64,000 bases of DNA from Actinocrispum wychmicini (GTDB taxonomy: Bacteria; Actinomycetota; Actinomycetes; Mycobacteriales; Pseudonocardiaceae): NCBI RefSeq assembly GCF_004345645.1, contig NZ_SLWS01000004.1:620001-684000 (forward strand), written 5' to 3'. Below are positions 8,681 through 16,625 of this stretch, one piece after another. Under the pieces are notes generated by a model. That model worked only from the letters and a program-made list of their open reading frames with translations. It made no database searches and was not told where the DNA came from. Made by a program: the position numbers and the translations under genes. Every line of letters starts with the position of its first letter. Position 1 is the stretch's first letter.

Positions 8681-11191
8681 ATGGACCGGCGATATCACCA
8701 GTTCTGTATGGCGGATCCGGTATTCTATGACTCGCCTGCGCGTGCGATGCCGGTCGATCAGGGTTATCTGGCCGGATTCACCGTTCCCGGTTCCTGGCAT
8801 GTGACCCGTCGGGACGATTGGACTGTTCTCGGGCCGGACGGGGGTGAGCTGCCGGCGCAGGGGTGGAAGATCCATTGTTCCGCGACGGTCGGCAACGCGT
8901 CGGAGATTCTGGGAATCGTCTGGGACTACTGCGTCCGGCAGGGGATCTCGTTCAAGTTCGTCACCGACCAGGTCAATCTTCTGCTCCGCAACTCCAAGTA
9001 CGCCGACCGCACGGGCAGTGGCAAGTTCATCACCATGTATCCGGCCGGCCTTGGCGAGTTGGAGCGTACATTGCGGGAACTCGGTGCCAGGCTGGACGGA
9101 TTTACCGGGCCGTACATTCTCAGTGACCTGCGTTGGCGGTCAGGGCCGCTGTTTGTTCGTTACGGCGGTTTTGTCGAGCGTTACTGCAAGCTGGCTGACG
9201 GCAGCTTGACGCCCGCGATCTCAGATCCGGACGGGCGATTGGTGCCTGACGTTAGGCAGCCGAAGTTCGCCGTGCCGCCCTGGGTGGAGATTCCCGGTTT
9301 CCTCACCGCCGCGATGGCCGAGCGGGCCAGCCCCACCGAATTTCCGTTCCAGATCCGTCATCCGTTGCATTTCTCCAACGGCGGCGGTATCTATCTCGCC
9401 ACGGACACGCGCACCGGCCGCGTGGTCGTCCTCAAGGAGGCTCGGCCGCTGGCCGGCCTCGACAGGTTCGGGGCGGACGCGGTCGAGCGACTGCGCCGGG
9501 AACGCGACTTCCTGGAGAAGTTGGCGGGCACGGGTGTGGTGCCCGAACTGTACGACTACTTCGTTTGCTGGGAACACCATTTCCTCGTCGAGGAGTACGT
9601 CGAAGGACAGCCGCTGGGCAAGGAGATGGTGCTCCGCGCCCCGCTGATCCACCCCGAGATCGACGAGGCGGAGGTCGCGGACTACACCCGGTGGGCCCTG
9701 GCGACGCTCGACAAAGTGGCCGGCTGCCTACGGGTGGTGCATGACGCCGGGATCGCGTTCGGTGACCTGCATCCGCACAACGTCATGCTGCGCCAGGACG
9801 GGCGGGTCGTGCTGCTCGACCTGGAGGCCGCCTCCTACCTGGCTGACGAAATGCTCCCTGGCCTGGGCGCCACGGGATATCGCGCGCCGGACGGCCGCCG
9901 CGGCGCCGAGGCCGACAACTACGCCATGGCCTGCATGTGGCTGGGCCTGTTCATGCCACTCACCATGCTGTTTCCGCTGGACCGCACCAAAGCGGCCATG
10001 CTGGCGAACTACGTCGTGCGCCGCTATCCGGTGCCTGAGCAGGCTGTCGCCCGGGTCGCCGAGGTGCTCCAGGATCGCCGTCCGACCTCCGACGACCTAC
10101 CGGCGGAGCACAAGGCCGCCGAGTTCTCCGCGCGGCTCGACGAGGGTGCTTTCGACTGGCCGTCGTTGCGTGACTCCATTCGTGACGCGGTGCTCGCCAG
10201 TGCCACCCCGGACCGGACCGACCGGCTCTTCCCAGGCGACATCGAACAGTTCACGCGCGGTGGGGCCGGGTTGGCGTACGGAGCCGCGGGAGTGCTCTAC
10301 GCACTGGCGCGAAGCGGCGCGGGCCGGTTCCCCGACCACGAGCAGTGGTTGCTTGACGCGGTGGAACGCGGAGACCAGAGCCGCATCGGGTTCTACGACG
10401 GCCTGCACGGTGTCGCGTACGCGCTTCTTGAGCTGGGCCGGCCGGACGAAGCACAGGCGGTGCTCGAACGGACCAACGCAGTGCCACTCGAAGCGTTGCC
10501 GGACAACCTGTTCAGCGGCCTGTCCGGGGTGGGTCTGAACCTGCTGCGGTTCGCCGAAGCGACCGGTGACGAGTCGTTCCGTACGCGTGCGCTCGAAGCC
10601 GGGACCCTGCTGGCGGAAGGCACGAAAGAGCCGCCGGACAAGGGGCTTATGTTCGGTCCGTCCGGGCATGCGCTGTTGTTCGTGCGGCTGTTCGAAGCGA
10701 CAGGGGAGCCGCACTATCTCGATCTCGCCGAGCAGGCCCTGAGCCGCGACGTCGACCGGTTGATCACCTTGCCGGACGGCAGCATGCACGTGGACGGGGG
10801 CTGGCGGGCGATGCCGTACCTCGCCACCGGCAGCATCGGCGTGGGCTTTGTTCTGCGCCTTTTCCTGCGGCATCGGGAGAACGGCGAGTTCGCCAGGGCA
10901 TTGGCGCTGATTCGCCGCACGGCCCAGCCGGAGCTCGTCATCGGGTCCGGACTGTTCAACGGCCGCGCGGGGTGCATCGCCTTCCTGAGCGCGTTGCAGG
11001 AGTCCGGTCCGGTGCTCGACCGGCTCGTCCGACGGCTTTCCTGGCACATCGTGCCGTATCGGGGGAACGTCGCCTTTCCCGGTGACCAGTTGCTGAGGCT
11101 GTCGATGGATCTGGCGACCGGGTCCGCCGGTGTGCTGTTCGCGCTCAGCTCGGCGCTCGACGACAACCGGCTCATGCTGCCTTTTCTCTGA
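8681..11191 (+). CDS. Class III lanthipeptide synthetase (LanKC, RamC/AmfT type)
   Basis: 836 aa. ATG at 8681 with AGGGGAGG upstream; an upstream in-frame extension is not needed. Domain order is that of class III enzymes: an N-terminal phosphoSer/Thr lyase region (about 1-220), a Ser/Thr kinase (Lys252 in VVVLKEARP, catalytic Asp362 in FGDLHPHNV, metal Asp380 in LLDLEAASY), then a LanC-like cyclase with helical-toroid repeats such as FYDGLHGVAYALLEL, LFSGLSGVGLNLLRF and GSGLFNGRAGCIAFL. The typical zinc Cys-His set of true LanC is not evident, as in other class III cyclases. It should phosphorylate and eliminate Ser residues of the precursor encoded 26 nt downstream, then add Cys to give labionin or lanthionine. 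Confidence 0.95.
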   Translation: MDRRYHQFCMADPVFYDSPARAMPVDQGYLAGFTVPGSWHVTRRDDWTVLGPDGGELPAQGWKIHCSATVGNASEILGIVWDYCVRQGISFKFVTDQVNLLLRNSKYADRTGSGKFITMYPAGLGELERTLRELGARLDGFTGPYILSDLRWRSGPLFVRYGGFVERYCKLADGSLTPAISDPDGRLVPDVRQPKFAVPPWVEIPGFLTAAMAERASPTEFPFQIRHPLHFSNGGGIYLATDTRTGRVVVLKEARPLAGLDRFGADAVERLRRERDFLEKLAGTGVVPELYDYFVCWEHHFLVEEYVEGQPLGKEMVLRAPLIHPEIDEAEVADYTRWALATLDKVAGCLRVVHDAGIAFGDLHPHNVMLRQDGRVVLLDLEAASYLADEMLPGLGATGYRAPDGRRGAEADNYAMACMWLGLFMPLTMLFPLDRTKAAMLANYVVRRYPVPEQAVARVAEVLQDRRPTSDDLPAEHKAAEFSARLDEGAFDWPSLRDSIRDAVLASATPDRTDRLFPGDIEQFTRGGAGLAYGAAGVLYALARSGAGRFPDHEQWLLDAVERGDQSRIGFYDGLHGVAYALLELGRPDEAQAVLERTNAVPLEALPDNLFSGLSGVGLNLLRFAEATGDESFRTRALEAGTLLAEGTKEPPDKGLMFGPSGHALLFVRLFEATGEPHYLDLAEQALSRDVDRLITLPDGSMHVDGGWRAMPYLATGSIGVGFVLRLFLRHRENGEFARALALIRRTAQPELVIGSGLFNGRAGCIAFLSALQESGPVLDRLVRRLSWHIVPYRGNVAFPGDQLLRLSMDLATGSAGVLFALSSALDDNRLMLPFL

Positions 11192-11217
11192 CCCGACCAA
11201 AGAAAGGGAGGTGATTC

Positions 11218-11337
11218 ATGGCGAACGTACTGGATCTGCAGACGCTGGAAGCCCCGGCCAACAACGACGAGGCCCTGGGCGAGAGCTGGTTCAGCAACCA
11301 CTGCTGCAGTTGCCTGAGCGTGACCCTCTGCAACTGA
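11218..11337 (+). CDS. Class III lanthipeptide precursor peptide (SapB/AmfS-like)
   Basis: 39 aa. A strong ribosome site AAAGGGAGG sits about 9 nt before the ATG. The leader begins MANVLDLQTLEAPA, with the LDLQ motif that class III synthetases recognise. The probable core starts after LGE at about residue 23. It contains SWFSNHC (Ser23-x2-Ser26-x2-Cys29) and SCLSVTLC (Ser31-x2-Ser34-x3-Cys38), both labionin/lanthionine-type motifs, and ends Cys-Asn as SapB does. Cys30 and Cys32 are additional and not part of the SapB pattern. LanKC should modify it and the two downstream ABC proteins should export it. A morphogenetic (aerial hypha) role is inferred from SapB. Confidence 0.93.
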   Translation: MANVLDLQTLEAPANNDEALGESWFSNHCCSCLSVTLCN

Positions 11338-11352
11338 GACAAGTGGTTCCGG

Positions 11353-11375
11353 TCCGTGCGACCGCGACGCACGGA
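11353..11375 (+). terminator. Hairpin between lanthipeptide precursor and exporter genes
   Basis: TCCGTGCG and CGCACGGA form a perfect 8-bp stem around a 7-nt loop, 15 nt after the precursor stop codon. It could be a partial terminator, or an mRNA 3' end that keeps precursor transcript above transporter transcript. Function is inferred. Confidence 0.5.
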
Positions 11376-11454
11376 GGGATAGTCAGGGATTTACTACGGT
11401 CGCCGGCGGGGACGTATGTGCTCCGCCGGCGGTGGCCCGGGTCATGAGGTGGGC

Positions 11455-13179
11455 ATGCTTCCGCAGGGGACAGGGAAAAGGTCGGCCGGCGACCGGTTGG
11501 TGCGTGCGGTTCTCCTGGCGGGGTGGCGCCCGACCGCGGTCCTGGTGCTGGCTTCGGTGACCTACGCGAGCGGGATGCTGGTGTTGCCGGCGATGATCGC
11601 GACAGCGGCCGACCGGCAGATCAGCGGGGTGGGGTCGGGGTGGGTCGTGCTCGGGTTGGTCGGAGTGCTCGCTGTGCTGGTCGGCGCGGACGCGGTCAGC
11701 CAACTGGCGACCGCGGCCTGCACGGCGAACGCCACCAGGGTGCTGCGGCACCGGCTGCTGGCGCACGTACTGGCCCTCGGGCTGGTCGGGCGGGCCCGGT
11801 TCGCCCCCGGCGACGTGGTGAACCGGCTGGACGGCAACACCGCGGACACCGCTGCCGCCGGGCCGACGCTCAGTAACTTTGTGTCGTCGGTTCTCCTGTC
11901 GGCCGGCGGGCTGGCCGGACTGGCGCTGACCGACTGGCGGCTGGCGTTGACGTTCCTGGCCGGTGCGCCGGTCGGGCTGGTCATCGTTCGCAGGTACGTC
12001 GCGCGGACCTCGCACCTGATCAGGCGGTACCTGACCGTTCTCGGCACGACCTCGGGGCGGCTGGTCGACGCGCTGGGCGGGGTCCGCACGATCCGGGTCT
12101 CCGGCACCGTGGCCCGTGAAGTCGACCGGATTCTGGCACCCGCGTCCGAACTGAACACCGTCGGCCACGGCATGTGGCTCGCGATCGGCCGCGTCAGCTG
12201 GCAAGGCGGCCTGTTCAGCGCGACGACACAGCTCGCCGTGCTCTCGGTGGCCGGCTACGAGGTCGCCGCCGGCCAGCTCACTCCCGGTCAGCTGCTGGCC
12301 TGCGCGGGCTACGTCTCGCTCGCGTTCGGCCTGCTGGGGCAGACGAGCCTGCTGACGACCGTGGCCAAGGTTCGCGGTGGAGCCGCCCGGCTGGCCGAGA
12401 TCCTCGACGAGCCGGTGGCCGGGCCGGGCACCCGCGCGCTGCCGCCCGGCCCGGCTGAACTGGTGCTGGACGAAGTGACCGTGCGGCAGGACGGGCGGAC
12501 CGTCCTCGACCGGGTCACCCTCCGGGTGCCTGCCGGCCACTCGGTCGCGGTCGTCGGCGCGTCCGGTGCCGGCAAGTCCACCCTGGCCGCGGTCGCCGGC
12601 CGGTTGATCGTCCCGGACAGCGGGCGGGTGCTGCTGGACGGCGTTGCACTGGGGAGCCTTGATCCGGACGTGCTGCGTCGCGAGATCACCTACGCGTTCG
12701 AGCGGCCGGGGTTGTTCGGCACCACGGTCGCGGACGCGATCGCGTTCGGCGGTGAACGACCGTCCCGGAGCCAGGTCGAGCTGGCCGCGGCCGAGGCCGG
12801 GGCGGACGGATTCATCCGGCGGCTGCCGGCCGGCTACGACACCCCGTTGCGGGACGCGCCGATGTCCGGTGGCGAGCGGCAGCGGCTGGGGCTGGCCCGT
12901 GCGATCGCCCACCGCGGCCGGCTGCTCGTCCTGGACGACGCTACGTCCAATTTGGACACTGTGACCGAGTTGCAGGTCAGCCGGGTGCTGACCGGCACCC
13001 TCGTCGGCCGCACGTGCCTGTTGACCGCGCACCGGCCGGCCGTGGCGGCCCGCTGCGATCTGGTCGCCTGGCTGGAAAGCGGTCGGATCCGGGCTGTCGC
13101 CCCGCACCACGAGCTTTGGCGTGACGCCGGATACCGCGCCATGTTCCAGCCAGGGGAGGAACCGGCATGCGTACCGTGA
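11455..13179 (+). CDS. ABC exporter half-transporter, lanthipeptide export (RamA/AmfB type)
   Basis: 574 aa from the ATG at 11455; an ATG at 11416 in the same frame is possible and neither has a good ribosome site. The N-terminal half has about six membrane segments (for example AVLVLASVTYASGMLVLPAMIA). The C-terminal half is an ABC ATPase with Walker A GASGAGKST (about residue 367), signature MSGGERQRL, Walker B LLVLDDATSNLD and the H-loop in LLTAHR. It overlaps the next gene by 13 nt. Paired with that half-transporter it should form a heterodimer exporting the modified peptide, as RamA/RamB do for SapB. No peptidase C39 domain is present. Confidence 0.92.
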   Translation: MLPQGTGKRSAGDRLVRAVLLAGWRPTAVLVLASVTYASGMLVLPAMIATAADRQISGVGSGWVVLGLVGVLAVLVGADAVSQLATAACTANATRVLRHRLLAHVLALGLVGRARFAPGDVVNRLDGNTADTAAAGPTLSNFVSSVLLSAGGLAGLALTDWRLALTFLAGAPVGLVIVRRYVARTSHLIRRYLTVLGTTSGRLVDALGGVRTIRVSGTVAREVDRILAPASELNTVGHGMWLAIGRVSWQGGLFSATTQLAVLSVAGYEVAAGQLTPGQLLACAGYVSLAFGLLGQTSLLTTVAKVRGGAARLAEILDEPVAGPGTRALPPGPAELVLDEVTVRQDGRTVLDRVTLRVPAGHSVAVVGASGAGKSTLAAVAGRLIVPDSGRVLLDGVALGSLDPDVLRREITYAFERPGLFGTTVADAIAFGGERPSRSQVELAAAEAGADGFIRRLPAGYDTPLRDAPMSGGERQRLGLARAIAHRGRLLVLDDATSNLDTVTELQVSRVLTGTLVGRTCLLTAHRPAVAARCDLVAWLESGRIRAVAPHHELWRDAGYRAMFQPGEEPACVP

Positions 13180-14948
13180 CAGGCCGCCGGCTGTTGCTGG
13201 CCGAAGTCGGTAGGCAACGCGGTCCGCTCGTGCGGCTCGCCGGATGGACGGTGCTGGAGGCGTTGCCGCCGCTGCTGTCCGGACAGCTCGTCGCCCAGGC
13301 CTTGGACCGCGGGTTCGTCGCCGGCCGTCCCGAGATCGGTGTCGGATACCTGCTGTTGCTCTGTGCCTGTTACGTGGTCGCGTCGCAGGCGACCCGGCGG
13401 TGCTACCCGGCGGTGGCCACGATTGTCGAGTCGCTGCGGGACGTGTTGCTGCGCCGCGTGGTCGACGCCACCCTGCGCCGGGCGACGGCCGGTGGCCTGC
13501 CGGACCTGGCCGCGGTCGCCCGGATGACCGGGCAGCTGGAGACGGTCCGGGATGTGACGGCCGGCGTACTGCTCGTCGTGCGGCGGGTCGCGGTCACGAT
13601 CTCTGCGGCGGTGATCGGGTTGCTGTCGCTGGACCCGGTGATCGTGTTGCTCGTGGCGCCTCCGCTGGTGCTCGCGGTCGTGGGGTTCGGCCTTCTCGTG
13701 ACCGTTTTGGTCCGCAGGCAACGCCACATGGTGCTCGCCGACGAACGGCTCGCCGCGTCGGCTGGGCCAGTGGTGGAGAACGTGCGGGATGTCGTGGCCT
13801 GCGGCGCGGAACGGTACGTCCGGACAACCGTCGGCGCGGACATCGACGCGCAGTTCCGTGCCACGATCAGGTTGGCGCGGGCGTCCGCGCTGCGGGTCCC
13901 GATCCTCGCCTGCGGTGTCTACGTTCCGGTGATCCTGATTCTTACCGCGGCGCCGTCGCTGCGCGCGAACGGCATGAGCGTCGGTGTGCTGCTCGGCGCG
14001 ATCGTCTACGTGACCACGAACCTTGAGTCGGCGTTGCGTTCACTGGTCCAGACCGTGGGCAACTCCGGGCTCCGGCTCAGTGTGGCGCTGCGACGGTTGG
14101 CCGAAACGTCCACAGTGGACACCCAGTTAACGGTGGTGGCAGGCGCGGCGCCGTGCGGTCACGACCTCGAACTCGAGCGGGTGACGTTCGCCTACGGCCC
14201 GCACGCCGAGCCCGTGATCCGCGACCTGAGCCTGTCCGTGCCGGCCGGGGAGCACCTCGCCGTGGTTGGGCCGAGCGGCATCGGCAAGTCCACCCTGGCC
14301 AACCTGCTGGCCGGAGTGGAGATCCCGCAGTCCGGCGAGATCCGGGTCGGCGGCGTCCCGGTGGCCGAGCTCGGCGAGGCGGCCCTGCTCGCCACGGTCG
14401 TGCTCATCCCGCAGGAGGCCTACGTGTTCGCCGGCACGCTGTGGGAGAACCTCACCTACCTGCGGCAGGACGCCACTCCGGACGAGGTCGACACCGTGGT
14501 CACCCTGTTCGGCCTCAAGCGGTTGGGCGGCACGCACGTGGAACTGGTGCCGACCGTGCTGTCCGCTGGCGAGCGGCAACTGGTGGCGCTGGCCAGGGCG
14601 TACCTCAGTGTCGCCCCGGTGGTCGTGCTCGACGAGGCCACCTGCCATCTTGACCCGGTGACCGAAGCCGCCGCGGAGGAGGCGTTCGCGGCCCGGCCGG
14701 GCACTCTCGTCGTCATCGCGCACCGGATCACCTCGGCCCGCCGCGCCCGGCACATCCTGCTGATGGGCGACACCGAGGTGCGGCACGGCACTCACGCGTC
14801 GCTGCTGGACGCGTCAGCCCTGTACCGCGACCTGGTCGGCTTGTGGGATGGCGACCGCGGGTCGAGTGAGGCGCCGGCGGCGTCCCCGACGAGCACCAGG
14901 CAGACCACGGTGACGACGAGGAACCCGCCGGGGAACAACAGCAAATAG
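13167..14948 (+). CDS. ABC exporter half-transporter, second subunit (RamB/AmfA type)
   Basis: 593 aa; ATG at 13167 inside the end of the previous gene, so the two are coupled. Six-helix membrane domain, then ATPase with Walker A GPSGIGKST (about residue 367), signature LSAGERQLV and Walker B VVVLDEATCHLD followed by IAHR. The signature has Ala in place of the second Gly, a change seen in one half of asymmetric heterodimers. The last 30 or so residues after LVGLWDGD are Ser/Thr/Pro-rich and unlike the family. They lie in a 157-nt tail-to-tail overlap with the reverse-strand permease gene. Confidence 0.92.
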   Translation: MRTVTGRRLLLAEVGRQRGPLVRLAGWTVLEALPPLLSGQLVAQALDRGFVAGRPEIGVGYLLLLCACYVVASQATRRCYPAVATIVESLRDVLLRRVVDATLRRATAGGLPDLAAVARMTGQLETVRDVTAGVLLVVRRVAVTISAAVIGLLSLDPVIVLLVAPPLVLAVVGFGLLVTVLVRRQRHMVLADERLAASAGPVVENVRDVVACGAERYVRTTVGADIDAQFRATIRLARASALRVPILACGVYVPVILILTAAPSLRANGMSVGVLLGAIVYVTTNLESALRSLVQTVGNSGLRLSVALRRLAETSTVDTQLTVVAGAAPCGHDLELERVTFAYGPHAEPVIRDLSLSVPAGEHLAVVGPSGIGKSTLANLLAGVEIPQSGEIRVGGVPVAELGEAALLATVVLIPQEAYVFAGTLWENLTYLRQDATPDEVDTVVTLFGLKRLGGTHVELVPTVLSAGERQLVALARAYLSVAPVVVLDEATCHLDPVTEAAAEEAFAARPGTLVVIAHRITSARRARHILLMGDTEVRHGTHASLLDASALYRDLVGLWDGDRGSSEAPAASPTSTRQTTVTTRNPPGNNSK

Positions 14949-15658
14949 GGGTGTCCGGTCAGGGTCAGCTCCCGCGCCTGGTTGATCATGACACCCCAGG
15001 AGACGGCGGGCGGGCGAAGCCCCACGCCGAGATACGACAAGGTGCCCTCGGCGGCGATGTAGGCGCCGAGCCCGGTGCTGCCGACCGCGATGACCGGGCC
15101 GAGCGTGTCGGGCAGCACGTGCCGCAGCAGGATGCGCGTGGGGGAGGCGCCCAGCCCGCGGGCCGCGCGGACATAGCCGGCGTTCCTTACGGTGATCGCG
15201 GCGCTCCGCGTGATCCGGGCAATCGGCGGCCAGCCGAGCAGGGCCAGCGCGGTGACCACAGCCGTGATCGAGTGGGCGCGCAGCAGGGACAGGAAGACGA
15301 GCACGCCGAGCAACGCCGGCAAAGTGGCGAAGATTTCGGTGACCCGTGAGATGACGGCGTCGACCCAGCCGCCGCGGTAACCGGCCACGAGTCCAGCGAG
15401 TCCGCCGATGGCGACGACCACCGCCGTGGTGCAGACCCCGACGAGAATGGCCGGCCGCGCGCCGTAGACCGTCATCGCGTAGTAGTCGCAGCCCAGCGGG
15501 TTGGTGCCGAAGATGTGTGCCGCATCGGGTGCCCGCGTGCCCAACGCGATGTCGCAGTCGCGGGGATCCGCGCGAGTCCAGAGAAACGGAAAAGCAGCCA
15601 TCGAGAACACGGCAACGAGCGGCACCAGCAGGATCAGAACGGCCGGGCGCTCACGCAT
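14792..15658 (-). CDS. Oligopeptide/dipeptide ABC transporter permease (DppC-like)
   Basis: 288 aa. The N-terminal OppC-type membrane helix is followed by the binding-protein-dependent permease core: FGTNPLGCDYYAMTVYGAR, then the EAA loop in VRAARGLGASPTRILLRHVLPD. Five to six hydrophobic segments. It is the last gene of a three-gene import set and its start overlaps the DppB-like gene by 8 nt. Its 3' end runs 157 nt into the convergent exporter gene. No ATPase (DppD/DppF) gene follows, so the system must borrow ATPases from elsewhere or be incomplete. Confidence 0.9.
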   Translation of the reverse strand: MRERPAVLILLVPLVAVFSMAAFPFLWTRADPRDCDIALGTRAPDAAHIFGTNPLGCDYYAMTVYGARPAILVGVCTTAVVVAIGGLAGLVAGYRGGWVDAVISRVTEIFATLPALLGVLVFLSLLRAHSITAVVTALALLGWPPIARITRSAAITVRNAGYVRAARGLGASPTRILLRHVLPDTLGPVIAVGSTGLGAYIAAEGTLSYLGVGLRPPAVSWGVMINQARELTLTGHPYLLLFPGGFLVVTVVCLVLVGDAAGASLDPRSPSHKPTRSRYRADASSSDA

Positions 15659-16619
15659 GGTCGGTCCGTGGGTCGAGAACCGGGTAGAGCAGGTCGACGG
15701 CGAGATCGACGACGAGGTAGACCATGACCACGAGGGTCACCACCGCGATCACCACTGGCGCGTCCCCGTCGGTGACCGCGGTGAAGATGAGCCGGCCGAC
15801 CCCCGGGATGTTGAAGACGCCCTCGACGACCACCGCGCCGCTCATCAACGCGCCGAACTCGAAGCCGAGGTTGGTGACCACGGGGATGAGCGAGTTGCGC
15901 AACGCGTGTATCCCGACGACCCGGGGCCGGCCGAGCCCCTTGGCAACGGCAGTCTTCACGTAGTCCGAGTGCAGACTCTCCGCCAGACGGTCGCGGGTGA
16001 TCCGGGTGGTGACTGCGGCGGAGGTCACGCCGAGCACGGTCGCCGGAATGACCATGCTCAGCCACGGGTGTTCGGGCCGGAACGCCACGGTGACCACGTC
16101 CCCGAGAAACCCCGGCGGCCATGCGCTCGCGCCGAGTTGGGCTAGTGCGGCGAGCACGAACGGCGGCACGGCGATGGCCAGCGCCGCGCCGCCCCGGACC
16201 AGGTAGTCCGGGCCGCGACCGGGATACAGCCCGGCGAGAACCCCGGTGCCCAGCCCGACCGCGGCGTTGATCACCAGTGCGAGCAACGCCAACCGGAGGG
16301 TGACCGGTGCGGCGTCGGCGAGGGCCGCGAGCACGTCCCGGCCACGGAAGTCGGTGCCGAAGTCGCCGGCGGCCAGCCGCAGCAGCCGCCGGCCGAACAC
16401 CCCCAGGCACGGATCGCCGGGCCGGGTGAAGCACGGGTCGGCGGTGCCCAACCGGTCGGCCATCGCGGCCAACTGCTCCGGCGTCGGCGCCCGGTCGCCG
16501 AACATCGCCCGCGCCGGGTTGCCGTTGAGCTGGATGCCCAGCGCCATCAGGTAGTGGAGCAGGAACAACGTGCCGAGCAGGGTCGGCGCGAACTGGGCCA
16601 GCCGCCTGATGCCGGGCAT
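15651..16619 (-). CDS. Oligopeptide/dipeptide ABC transporter permease (DppB-like)
   Basis: 322 aa. The N-terminal helix FAPTLLGTLFLLHYLMALG is followed by a periplasmic-type loop with two Cys (DPCFTRPGDPCLG) and then the permease core. The EAA motif lies in KTAVAKGLGRPRVVGIHALRNSLIPV, and FGALMSGAVVVEGVFNIPGVG is the typical DppB C-terminal signature. It pairs with the DppC-like protein to form the membrane channel. It starts 6 nt after the substrate-binding protein gene, so the three are one operon. Confidence 0.92.
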   Translation of the reverse strand: MPGIRRLAQFAPTLLGTLFLLHYLMALGIQLNGNPARAMFGDRAPTPEQLAAMADRLGTADPCFTRPGDPCLGVFGRRLLRLAAGDFGTDFRGRDVLAALADAAPVTLRLALLALVINAAVGLGTGVLAGLYPGRGPDYLVRGGAALAIAVPPFVLAALAQLGASAWPPGFLGDVVTVAFRPEHPWLSMVIPATVLGVTSAAVTTRITRDRLAESLHSDYVKTAVAKGLGRPRVVGIHALRNSLIPVVTNLGFEFGALMSGAVVVEGVFNIPGVGRLIFTAVTDGDAPVVIAVVTLVVMVYLVVDLAVDLLYPVLDPRTDHA

Positions 16620-16625
16620 CCAACG

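Noticed and set aside
11383..13110. 575-aa reverse-strand open frame over the first exporter gene
   Set aside because: Pro/Arg/Gln/Gly-rich shadow translation. The forward frame has all ABC motifs.
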